From NCBI GenBank assembly GCA_014801605.1, contig JAAVDU010000014.1, positions 18,501 through 28,943 on the forward strand: 10,443 nt of DNA, in the 5' to 3' direction. Under the pieces are notes generated by a model. The model made no database searches, had not been told where the DNA came from, and was given only the letters and a program-made list of their open reading frames with translations. This DNA is from Bacteroides sp. GTDB taxonomy: Bacteria; Bacteroidota; Bacteroidia; Bacteroidales; Muribaculaceae. Below are positions 1 through 6,037 of the stretch, piece by piece. The translations under genes were made by a program, and so were the position numbers. The number at the start of each line of letters is the position of its first letter. Within the stretch, counting starts at the first letter, position 1.

Positions 1-69
1 AGGGTCAGACTTGCTAATTTTTTTAAAAGAATCATCTTGTTTTACCTGTTTTTGGAGAGATGGTTTTAA

Positions 70-100
70 GAGCGTCAGCACATCGTGAGGTCTGACGCTC
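70..100 (-). terminator. Hairpin downstream of ndk, possible terminator
   Basis: Two arms, GAGCGTCAG (70-78) and CTGACGCTC (92-100), form a perfect 9-bp stem 55 bases past the ndk stop codon. The 13-base loop contains a small CAC/GTG pairing. In the ndk direction the stem is followed by CTTAAAACC, which is only a weak U-tract. It is therefore a plausible but non-canonical intrinsic terminator, or the end of a transcript coming from the left edge. Nothing else recognisable lies in 1-154. Confidence 0.4.
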
Positions 101-154
101 CGATAGTTCCGTTAATTTTGATTACGGGCCTTGTTGATAATCCGTTCTTGAGAA

Positions 155-637
155 TCACTTCTTGTAGTAGTCCGGATCGAGCTCGTCGTTTGCGTAAAGG
201 AAAGAGAGGTTTTGCGGAGTATAATCGCAGATCTCGGAGGGATCAAAGAATCTCGCTATCTCTATCTTGGCGTTCTCAATAGAGTCGGAAGCATGAACGA
301 TGTTTGCCTGGTTGCTCATGCAGAGGTCTCCTCTGAGAGTGCCGGGAGCTGCGTTACGTCCGTTGGTGGATCCAACCATCTCACGGAACACTCTTACAAC
401 ATCAATACCCTTGAGCACCATGCAGACCACCGGAGTAGCCATCATCGACTCTGCAAGACCGGGGAAGAAGGGACGGTCGGCGAGGTGGGCGTAATGCTCA
501 CGAAGCTTCTCTATGTCGAGCTGCATCATCTTCATTGCTATTACGGTGATGCCGCGTCTCTCGATTCTGCCGATCACTTCACCCATCAGACCTCTGGCCA
601 CGCAGGAGGGCTTCAATATTACGAAAGTTTGTTCCAT
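155..637 (-). CDS. ndk: Nucleoside diphosphate kinase
   Basis: This cytoplasmic enzyme transfers the terminal phosphate of ATP to NDPs and dNDPs through a phospho-histidine, balancing the nucleotide pools. The 160-residue protein is collinear with the NDK family (usually 130-155 residues). It starts MEQTFVILKP with the conserved Lys9. Conserved Arg residues fall around R85, R94 and R102, and the active-site signature NIVHASDS (112-119) carries the catalytic His115 in place of the usual NxxHGSDS; the Gly-to-Ala change is mild. The C-terminal ~25 residues (IARFFDPSEICDYTP region) are the usual family tail. The start at 637 gives the canonical N-terminus, and a TAACTTTG box lies about 40 bases upstream. 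It appears to be monocistronic. I see nothing unusual, and assignment is near certain. Confidence 0.97.
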   Translation of the reverse strand: MEQTFVILKPSCVARGLMGEVIGRIERRGITVIAMKMMQLDIEKLREHYAHLADRPFFPGLAESMMATPVVCMVLKGIDVVRVFREMVGSTNGRNAAPGTLRGDLCMSNQANIVHASDSIENAKIEIARFFDPSEICDYTPQNLSFLYANDELDPDYYKK

Positions 638-677
638 AAGTTGTTTAGATTTTTTAAGATTTCACTTTCCTACACTC

Positions 678-685
678 CAAAGTTA
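678..685 (-). promoter_or_regulatory. -7 box of the ndk promoter
   Basis: Read on the minus strand this is TAACTTTG, a perfect match to the Bacteroidota TAnnTTTG box. It lies 41 bases before the ndk start and would give a leader of about 30-35 bases. I find no good -33 TTG at the usual spacing. The identical octamer precedes the mutarotase gene at 7003-7010. Confidence 0.6.
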
Positions 686-945
686 CAACATCAATTTCTT
701 GATTCCTAATATTTTTGTGTTATTTTTTGTAAAAACATTTTCAGAAGATGAAAAATGTCATCTCAAGTAATAGATACATAGTGACTTACAAAGGTTTTAT
801 GTTTTACAACATATTTTTGAACTCTTTGCACACGGCTCTTCGGGGTGTGCAGTTTTTGATTATTTAAAATGTTAAAATTCTTTAATGCGATTTTAACGCC
901 GCCATTATCACCGATTTACTTGAATTGACCTGTTTCACTCCTTAC

Positions 946-1001
946 CTCATCCTCGGAGGGGATATTACATTTCGGCCCGGGGTTCCGTTAAGGAGGATGA
1001 G
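946..1001. repeat. Inverted repeat CTCATCCTC / GAGGATGAG
   Basis: Two perfect 9-base arms (946-954 and 993-1001) enclose 38 bases that are rich in short dyads (CCTCGGAGG, CCCGGG). It lies about 200 bases upstream of the channel gene. It could be a structured RNA, the boundary of a small repeated element, or an operator. No function can be assigned from sequence alone. Confidence 0.5.
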
Positions 1002-1197
1002 ATCATATCTTTTATACAGTTTTTGAACTAAGCGGGAGTTTTTATTGTATATAGTATAGGCGCACATATTGTGCCCCTGACATCGTCCGGAGGCATTTGA
1101 GGCATGGTCGGATCCATACCGCCGGTCTGTCTCCGGGATTCCCCTTTCCACAATTTATATATCTAATAAAATCACACCTTAATAATATTATAAAGAT

Positions 1198-2769
1198 ATG
1201 CTGCCAGAAGAGATTGCACAGAAGACCCTGGAGAATATGCCCAAGGTTGATCTTTCAGAGCCGGCTCAGGAGGGCACTTACGCTATCGCGAGATTGCTCA
1301 TGAAGATTGTGGACTTCATTCTGTCGTTGGTCGATATGCAGAACAACGACACATTGTTCACCATTCTTTATGCCGCTCTGGTGTTTGTAATAGCCATCGG
1401 AATCGGTTATATTGTAAAATGGATTGTCCTTTTCCTCATGGAACATGTGGGGAAACGTCTTCACTCGGATATCTACGGATATCTGCGCGATGAGAGATTC
1501 TTTACACGCACTGCCCGGATTATCCCGGCTATCGTTTTCCTCATTTTCATTCAGTTCACTCTCAATGGACGTGAGACTCTCGCTTCATGGCTTACCCGCC
1601 TCTGCTGGATATATATATCGTTTGTGGTGGCCAACTCCCTTACTTTGATCATAAATGTGATATGGAAGCATGTAAACACGCGTGCCAACAAGCGTAAACT
1701 TCCGCTCAACGGTATTGCACAGCTGATAAAGGGTGCGATATGGATCCTTTATGCCATCATAGCGGTGGCGATTTTGGTTGACAAGTCGCCCGGATCTCTT
1801 CTTGCCGGACTCGGTGCTTTCGCAGCCGTCTTGATGTTAGTGTTCAAAGACAGTATACTCGGTGTGGTGGCCGGTGTGCAGCTTTCGGAGAACGATTCGC
1901 TCCATGTGGGCGACTGGATCAAGATCGGTGATGCCAACGGCACTGTGACTGAAGTGTCGCTTACTGCCGTGAAGATCCTCAACTGGGACAAGACAACTAC
2001 CACCATTCCGCCATATAATCTTGTCAGCAACGGATTCACCAACTATCGCACGATGCAGGTGAGCAATACACGCCGCATACAGCGGTCGTATATGATAGAT
2101 GCTGACAGTGTGGTGCCTTGCGACGACAAACTGCTTGCCGAATTCTCAAAGATACCGATGATGCAGGAATGGATCGCAAAGAAGCTCGAGCAGAAGAAAG
2201 CGGGAAAGGAACAGAATGCCGCGAATCCGGAGGGTCTGGCCGATGGATCGATCGATACCAACCTTGGAGTGTTCCGTGCTTATCTGAAGATGTGGCTTGA
2301 TGCCAATCCCAATATCGCCAGCACCGGCGACGGCAATGACTGCTTCGTCACCACTCTGGGTCAGACTCCCTACGGAATACCTTTGCAGGTCTACTGCTTC
2401 ACATCGACTTCGAAGTGGATACCTTATGAGGCTATTATGAGCGCGGTATTCGAGCATATCGCCGTGATGCTTTACAGATTCCATCTCTACACATATGAGA
2501 GCCCGTCGGGACGCGACACCATTATCGACGGATATATCTGTCCCGGAAAGAACCCGGATGTGGTGTTCGGTATGCCGTATCCCTTCTTCAACAATGGCGG
2601 TTCGCCGGAGAATCCCTGTTATCCGATGCCTCAGTCGCTCTATCCGCAGCCTCAGGCAATGCAGACGGTGCCCCAGCCGGATGCTCCTCATGAGCCGGCC
2701 GCTCCGGATCCCGCAGTGGGAGGAGCACATCCCGCAGCTCCTGCCACACCGGCAACTCCAGTATCATAA
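1198..2769 (+). CDS. MscS-family mechanosensitive channel, YbdG type
   Basis: This inner-membrane channel of the MscS superfamily is predicted to open under membrane tension and release solutes during osmotic downshock. Of its 523 residues, hydrophobic segments fall at about 53-80, 107-121, 132-155 and 177-195. The pore helix and start of the beta domain (200-232) contain the Gly/Ala-rich GLGAFAAVLMLVFKD followed by ILGVVAGVQL. The MscS beta domain follows, with GDWIKIG (239-245), GTVTEVSLTAVKI (248-260) and NWDKTTTTIPPYNL (262-275). This wording is closest to E. coli YbdG/MscM rather than the short MscS. The cytoplasmic domain continues to about residue 445. Residues ~455-523 are an extra Pro/Ala-rich tail with no visible fold. 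The ATG at 1198 follows an A-rich leader with no Shine-Dalgarno sequence. It appears monocistronic, ending at a strong terminator. Confidence 0.9.
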   Translation: MLPEEIAQKTLENMPKVDLSEPAQEGTYAIARLLMKIVDFILSLVDMQNNDTLFTILYAALVFVIAIGIGYIVKWIVLFLMEHVGKRLHSDIYGYLRDERFFTRTARIIPAIVFLIFIQFTLNGRETLASWLTRLCWIYISFVVANSLTLIINVIWKHVNTRANKRKLPLNGIAQLIKGAIWILYAIIAVAILVDKSPGSLLAGLGAFAAVLMLVFKDSILGVVAGVQLSENDSLHVGDWIKIGDANGTVTEVSLTAVKILNWDKTTTTIPPYNLVSNGFTNYRTMQVSNTRRIQRSYMIDADSVVPCDDKLLAEFSKIPMMQEWIAKKLEQKKAGKEQNAANPEGLADGSIDTNLGVFRAYLKMWLDANPNIASTGDGNDCFVTTLGQTPYGIPLQVYCFTSTSKWIPYEAIMSAVFEHIAVMLYRFHLYTYESPSGRDTIIDGYICPGKNPDVVFGMPYPFFNNGGSPENPCYPMPQSLYPQPQAMQTVPQPDAPHEPAAPDPAVGGAHPAAPATPATPVS

Positions 2770-2788
2770 AAACTTATCCCTGTATCAT

Positions 2789-2833
2789 AAAACATTACCG
2801 GACGGCCTCACTCAGGCTGTCCGGTAATGTTTT
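2789..2833. terminator. Bidirectional intrinsic terminator between convergent genes
   Basis: A perfect 15-bp stem (2789-2803 with 2819-2833) continues inward through GGCCT/AGGCT with one G-U pair, leaving a 5-base loop at 2809-2813. An A-run starts the left arm and a T-run ends the right arm, so it can end transcription both from the channel gene (plus) and from the TraB gene (minus). It sits in the 98-base gap between their stop codons. Confidence 0.93.
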
Positions 2834-2867
2834 ATAATAGTTCTGTTGTCGTTCGGTCGATATATGA

Positions 2868-3749
2868 TTACTTAGCTATGGGAGTGACTGTATACCCGAG
2901 TTTGCGAAGACCCTCGATAATTCCCTTGTCGCCGGCAAGATGAAGTGCTCCGACGGCTACAAACGTCGATCCATCCTTGAATATGGCAGGGAGCTTCGTG
3001 AGCCAGTCGGCATTTCTTTTGTCGAGAAGTGCCATCATGAACTCAGGATGCTCATCATCTTCCTCGCTGAGCTGAAGCATCTTTGCTAGATCCTGGGCCA
3101 TATAGGCATCGTTGAGGTTCTTTGTCTGATCCAAGGTTTTCTTGGGATTCTTGAGCATCTCCACGAGAGCGTCTGCCTGATAGGAGATAGGGGTGGTGTC
3201 GAAGAGTATCTCGGCCTGCTGTTCAGCGGTCTCAAGCGGAATCACAACCTTGTTCTGTTCCTTACCGGTAGACTGGAACCATGTATCGAGTTGCTGTTCC
3301 GGATTGAAATCGGGCATAGCCTCACGTGTCATCCCTACCACCACCATTGTTGAGATTACCATCGGTTTCATCGGCTCGAGCATCGTAAGATCCATGCCGG
3401 GCATCGGTGCCCATTTCTTGAACTGCTCGTTGACTGTCTGGAACTCATCCGAAGGTATCACTTTTGAGAGAGTACTGTCGGTGGGAGCCACCATATGGCT
3501 CTGCATAGCCATGGCCATCTGCATCTGGTCCTGGGTCATGTCGATCTCACCAACCACCTGTGTGGAGTTGTTGAAGGGTTCTGCAGCTCCGAACTGCTCA
3601 ATTACGGATATCGGGGCGAGATGGTGTGTGCCGAATACGTAAGAGGGTTGAGTGAGACCGTTACCTTCGACTTTGTAAAGCACCTGTGCTGATGCCGATA
3701 CGGCTGAAACGGCGAGAAAGAGGGAGAGGATTGATTTGAAAAGTTTCAT
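2868..3749 (-). CDS. Secreted TraB/GumN family protein, putative metalloprotease fold
   Basis: This is a periplasmic or exported member of the TraB/GumN family, whose relatives include the Tiki metalloproteases. The bacterial role is not established. The 293-residue protein has a clear signal peptide (MKLFKSILSL then a hydrophobic run to SASA, residues 1-21, cleavage near Ala21-Gln22). Family landmarks are YVFGTHHLAP (38-46), VGEID (66-70), LLDKRNADW (241-249) and the C-terminal VAVGALHLAGDKGI (265-277) with LRKLGYTVTPI. The conserved His (42, 43, 270) and Glu68 are the likely metal ligands or catalytic residues of the fold. An upstream in-frame ATG at 3785 would add 12 residues before the signal peptide, so I chose 3749, which gives a standard leader. 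A Met-rich stretch occupies residues 71-86. It appears monocistronic; no TAnnTTTG box was found upstream. Confidence 0.88.
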   Translation of the reverse strand: MKLFKSILSLFLAVSAVSASAQVLYKVEGNGLTQPSYVFGTHHLAPISVIEQFGAAEPFNNSTQVVGEIDMTQDQMQMAMAMQSHMVAPTDSTLSKVIPSDEFQTVNEQFKKWAPMPGMDLTMLEPMKPMVISTMVVVGMTREAMPDFNPEQQLDTWFQSTGKEQNKVVIPLETAEQQAEILFDTTPISYQADALVEMLKNPKKTLDQTKNLNDAYMAQDLAKMLQLSEEDDEHPEFMMALLDKRNADWLTKLPAIFKDGSTFVAVGALHLAGDKGIIEGLRKLGYTVTPIAK

Positions 3750-3983
3750 TATATTGTAATTTTGGTTTTGTAGTCCGGTGAACACTTAGTTGTCGAGGCT
3801 TCTCATGAATGCTCTAAAACTTCGTTTCATTGTTCTGCTATATTAGACGCAGGATATCTCCGGAAAATTACATCTGACGATATAAAAATTGTGAAATTTT
3901 ATTTTTCAATTGCTTAATATCCCGCCTTGATGTCAGATGAAGTGTACGATTCACATTGTCGCGACACATTGGATAGAGATAAA

Positions 3984-4012
3984 AATCGGAATCATGGGGT
4001 GACAATCGGAAT
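3984..4012 (+). repeat. Direct repeat AATCGGAAT x2, operator-like
   Basis: Two exact 9-base copies (3984-3992 and 4004-4012) start 20 bases apart, immediately upstream of the HU operon -7 box. A third partial AATCGG occurs at 4053-4058 inside the leader hairpin. The placement fits an operator, possibly for autoregulation, but the binding protein is unknown. Confidence 0.45.
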
Positions 4013-4020
4013 TTTTTGAT

Positions 4021-4028
4021 TACTTTTG
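4021..4028 (+). promoter_or_regulatory. -7 box of the HU-LysM operon promoter
   Basis: TACTTTTG matches TAnnTTTG exactly. It lies 109 bases upstream of the first start codon, implying a leader of about 100 bases that contains the 4044-4079 hairpin. No clear -33 TTG is seen at 19-21 bases, so activation or operator control is possible. Confidence 0.55.
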
Positions 4029-4043
4029 TCGTAAATTGCGAAA

Positions 4044-4079
4044 GATAATATCAATCGGTTGCCGGAATCCGATATTATC
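4044..4079 (+). promoter_or_regulatory. Leader stem-loop upstream of the HU gene
   Basis: GATAATATC (4044-4052) and GATATTATC (4071-4079) are perfectly complementary 9-base arms around an 18-base interior that holds a CGG/CCG mini-stem. The element would lie in the transcribed leader of the HU operon. It is not followed by a U-tract, so it is more likely a protein or RNA control site than a terminator. Confidence 0.4.
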
Positions 4080-4136
4080 GGGAGATTTCCGGGATTAGCC
4101 GAGCGATTATGAGCATAAAGAAAGGTAGAAAAGTAT

Positions 4137-4415
4137 ATGGACAACAGGACATTAATAGATACTTTATCAAAAAGACTTGATATCTCCGGAGAGGAGGTAG
4201 GAGAGCTTATAGATGGATTGACCTCTTGCCTTGGTGAATCTGGGGCGGAGCTTGACAGCGTGATTGTGCCCGGTTTCGGCACATTTGAACCCAAGAAGCG
4301 ACTGGAAAGGGTAGCACTTCATCCTGCCAGCGGAAAGAAGCTCCTTGTGCCACCGAAGATTGTAATGTCGTTCAAGGCAGCTGCCGGGTTGAAGCAGAGG
4401 GTAAATAAAAATTAA
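4137..4415 (+). CDS. HU/IHF-family DNA-binding protein
   Basis: This is a small nucleoid-associated protein that binds and bends DNA, usually as a dimer. At 92 residues it matches the HU/IHF length. Helices 1-2 cover about residues 1-45 (DNRTLIDTLSKRLDISGEE onward), the family signature VPGFGTFEPKKR is at 43-54, the DNA-gripping beta arm has HPASGKK (61-67) and VPPKIVMSF (70-78), and the C-terminal helix is KAAAGLKQRV. The arm HPxSG stands where classical HU has NPxTG. It is the first gene of a two-gene unit, with 33 bases to the membrane HU-LysM protein, so the two HU folds may form a heterodimer. It is less basic than housekeeping HU, which suggests a specialised partner protein rather than the main chromosomal HU. 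Confidence 0.9.
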   Translation: MDNRTLIDTLSKRLDISGEEVGELIDGLTSCLGESGAELDSVIVPGFGTFEPKKRLERVALHPASGKKLLVPPKIVMSFKAAAGLKQRVNKN

Positions 4416-4448
4416 TGTGACAGGACACCTGTAGAAAGTGTATATGTA

Positions 4449-5720
4449 ATGGAGAATAAACTTACCGTGACGGCTTTGGCCGCGATGATAGCCCTTGCCA
4501 CCGGCAAATCGAAAGAGATATGCGAGAAATTCCTTCAGCAACTCTTTGCTGTTGTGGCTGAGGAACTGGAAAGAGGGGGGAGCGTACGTATAAAAGGATT
4601 TGGTACCTTCAAACTCGTTGATGTGGATGCGAGAAAGAGTGTAGACGTCAGCACCGGAGAGGATAACGAGATTCCCGCTCACAAGCGAATATCCTTTGTG
4701 GCCGCTAAGGAACTGGCGGATCTTGTTAACTCACCCTTCGAGGCGTTTGAAGCCGTGGAATTGGTGGAGGACGAGGAGGTGCTGTTGCCTGAAGAGGAGT
4801 TGCCGGTAATTGAAGAGGATGTCCCGCAAACGGAAGAGGTGTTGCCGTTACCTGATGCTTCTTCCCAATCTGATGATGAGGTTCAAATGAACGATGATTC
4901 CATATCACAATCGGAAGTAAGGGATTCGATTGAGACCTCTTCGTCAGATGATGAGGTACAAAGGGATGAAATACAAGATGATGAGGCACAAAGTGATGAG
5001 GGGCAAAGCAATGAAGTGCAAAGCGATGATATGCAAAGTGATGAGGAGCAAGAGGAAAGCATTGAAGAGCCTGTTATCCCCGGACTTGAAAGCGGTGTGC
5101 CACCTACACGCAGAGGACGTTTTGGCTGGGGTTTCCTAACCGGATTCCTTACAGCAGTAGCGGTTTTGGCTTTAGTCGCCGTCGTCTGGTTCCTGTTTGT
5201 ATTAAACGATCCCTCTTCCAAAAAAGGGAAAGCTGAGACATCCCCTTCGGAAGTTGAAATGGGGTCGTCGACCCTTACTTCAGCTGAAAATCCTTTGACA
5301 GCCTCAGGTGAGTTGACAAAGGTTGATTCTATTGCACAAGACTCTACCGCAAAAGTAGACTCTGTCGCAAACATTGATTCGACCGGAAATATTGATTCAA
5401 ACGTAAATGGTACCGTTCAATCTTCGGGGTCGACCGGTAGCGATGATGTCCCTACGCAACCGTCCGACAGGCCGGTGTATGACACGGTATCCACAACCCG
5501 TTACCTCACCACTATGGCGAAGGAGCATTATGGCAACTTCAACCTTTGGCCTATCATATATGAGGAGAACAAGGCAATACTCGGTCATCCGGACCGTATC
5601 AAACCGGGTACTAAGGTTGTGGTTCCCCCCTTGTCAAAGTATGGAATTGATCCGAACAATTCCGAGGATATAAAACGCATGAAGCGCAAAGGAGTCGAAA
5701 TTTACTCCCGCTACAAATAA
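4449..5720 (+). CDS. Membrane-spanning HU domain - acidic repeat - TM - LysM protein
   Basis: This 423-residue protein probably links DNA to peptidoglycan across the inner membrane. Residues 1-95 are an HU/IHF fold with RIKGFGTFKLVD (47-58), an arm region (60-80) and RISFVAAKELADLVN (80-94). Residues ~96-216 are very acidic and contain seven tandem pentapeptides of the form S/D-D-E-x-Q (167-201). RRGR (221-224) precedes one transmembrane helix (about 227-252), giving a cytoplasmic N-terminus. A Ser/Thr/Asp-rich linker with repeated VDS/IDS motifs (292-317) follows. The C-terminal LysM-like domain (about 344-395) has YLTTMAKEHYGNFNLWPIIY, then EENKAILGHPDRIKPGTKVV, typical of the second half of LysM, and a basic end. 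HU folds joined to envelope-binding domains are known in Bacteroidota from memory (SPOR fusions). The tethering role is inferred. The start ATG at 4449 gives the complete HU helix 1. Confidence 0.88.
   Translation: MENKLTVTALAAMIALATGKSKEICEKFLQQLFAVVAEELERGGSVRIKGFGTFKLVDVDARKSVDVSTGEDNEIPAHKRISFVAAKELADLVNSPFEAFEAVELVEDEEVLLPEEELPVIEEDVPQTEEVLPLPDASSQSDDEVQMNDDSISQSEVRDSIETSSSDDEVQRDEIQDDEAQSDEGQSNEVQSDDMQSDEEQEESIEEPVIPGLESGVPPTRRGRFGWGFLTGFLTAVAVLALVAVVWFLFVLNDPSSKKGKAETSPSEVEMGSSTLTSAENPLTASGELTKVDSIAQDSTAKVDSVANIDSTGNIDSNVNGTVQSSGSTGSDDVPTQPSDRPVYDTVSTTRYLTTMAKEHYGNFNLWPIIYEENKAILGHPDRIKPGTKVVVPPLSKYGIDPNNSEDIKRMKRKGVEIYSRYK
4947..5051 (+). repeat. Seven tandem 15-bp repeats coding for acidic pentapeptides
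   Basis: Seven in-frame units of 15 bases encode DDEVQ, RDEIQ, DDEAQ, SDEGQ, SNEVQ, SDDMQ and SDEEQ. A detached related unit SDDEVQ lies at 4869-4886. The repeat has a constant length of 5 codons, suggesting expansion by slippage, and likely varies in copy number between strains. It forms part of the flexible acidic stalk between HU fold and membrane. Confidence 0.9.
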
Positions 5721-6037
5721 TCCTATTTATGATGGTATTGCAAGGAACTGATGTAGCTTAATCCATATTTCAAAGAAAGCGCAAATCTGGAGGATGTGAA
5801 GATTTAAGAGCATATGGATATAGGTATTTTTTTGCGTGGAAAAGAAAGATCGGTATTTAATACGAGGAGGACTCTGTATCAAATACCGATTCTTCGGTTT
5901 AATACCGATGCAGCTGTTTAACACCGATTTTCAGGTTAAGTATGTTTTACCCTAATCTTCAGGTTGATGGTGAATGGGAAGCTGGGTTGCAGGGGAAGCA
6001 ACATTCATTGAGAGGGTATTCCTCGAGAGGAGAGGGG
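5721..6037. other. Convergent intergenic region
   Basis: 317 bases lie between the HU-LysM stop and the mutarotase stop. No gene is seen on either strand, and I find no canonical hairpin plus T-run terminator for either operon. The region holds an ATCGGTATTT box (5849-5858), a 19-bp tandem array (5880-5936) and a featureless G/A-rich stretch (about 5960-6037). A run of seven T at 5828 lacks a preceding stem. Confidence 0.6.
5880..5936. repeat. 19-bp tandem array A (3 copies)
   Basis: Three consecutive 19-base units run 5880-5898, 5899-5917 and 5918-5936. Each carries A-x-ACCGAT near its start (AATACCGAT, AATACCGAT, AACACCGAT) and ends in GGT or TGT. The first unit contains a dyad ACCGA-TTCT-TCGGT. 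A reverse-complement copy of the core, ATCGGTATTT, lies at 5849-5858. Units share about 10 invariant positions; the rest drift. Confidence 0.8.

Larger units (their letters stand above)
638..1197. other. 560-base intergenic region with inverted repeats
   Basis: I see no convincing gene here. An open frame on the minus strand (942-1151, 69 codons) has no recognisable domain and is Arg/Asn/Gly-rich, so I do not call it. The AT-rich left part holds a hairpin GCACAC/GTGTGC (828-850) followed by TTTTT on the plus strand, which would be terminator-like except that no plus-strand gene precedes it. The GC-richer right part (about 940-1145) holds a long-armed inverted repeat CTCATCCTC (946-954) / GAGGATGAG (993-1001) and a short dyad GCACA-TAT-TGTGC (1062-1074). 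The change in composition suggests a discrete element, structured RNA or decayed sequence. Confidence 0.5.
3750..4136. other. Divergent intergenic regulatory region
   Basis: 387 bases separate the TraB start (minus) from the HU gene (plus). No gene is seen. An AT-rich core is enclosed by an 8-base inverted repeat, CATCTGAC (3871-3878) / GTCAGATG (3932-3939). A perfect 10-base palindrome TGTCGCGACA lies at 3957-3966. Two direct copies of AATCGGAAT are spaced 20 bases apart (3984-3992, 4004-4012) just before the -7 box at 4021. A leader hairpin follows (4044-4079). The density of dyads suggests at least one DNA-binding regulator acts here. Confidence 0.55.

Noticed and set aside
113..120. TAATTTTG on the plus strand, a perfect -7 box match
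   Set aside because: It points into the ndk gene antisense, lacks a -33 partner and serves no plus-strand gene. A chance match is likely in AT-rich DNA.
212..709. Long open frame on the plus strand across ndk
   Set aside because: It is antisense to the clearly conserved ndk gene and shows no family motif, so it is a shadow of its codon pattern.
828..850. Hairpin GCACAC/GTGTGC followed by TTTTT
   Set aside because: It has terminator shape on the plus strand but there is no plus-strand gene upstream to terminate, so I mention it only within the gap.
942..1151. 69-codon open frame on the minus strand
   Set aside because: No recognisable motif, low-complexity charged composition, no promoter box, and it overlaps inverted repeats. 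I describe the DNA element instead.
2146..2730. 194-codon minus-strand frame inside the channel gene
   Set aside because: It is Arg/His/Leu-rich without domain features and lies wholly within the well-supported channel gene.
3750..3785. 12-residue N-terminal extension of the TraB/GumN protein
   Set aside because: It would place non-hydrophobic residues before a standard signal peptide; the ATG at 3749 is the better start.
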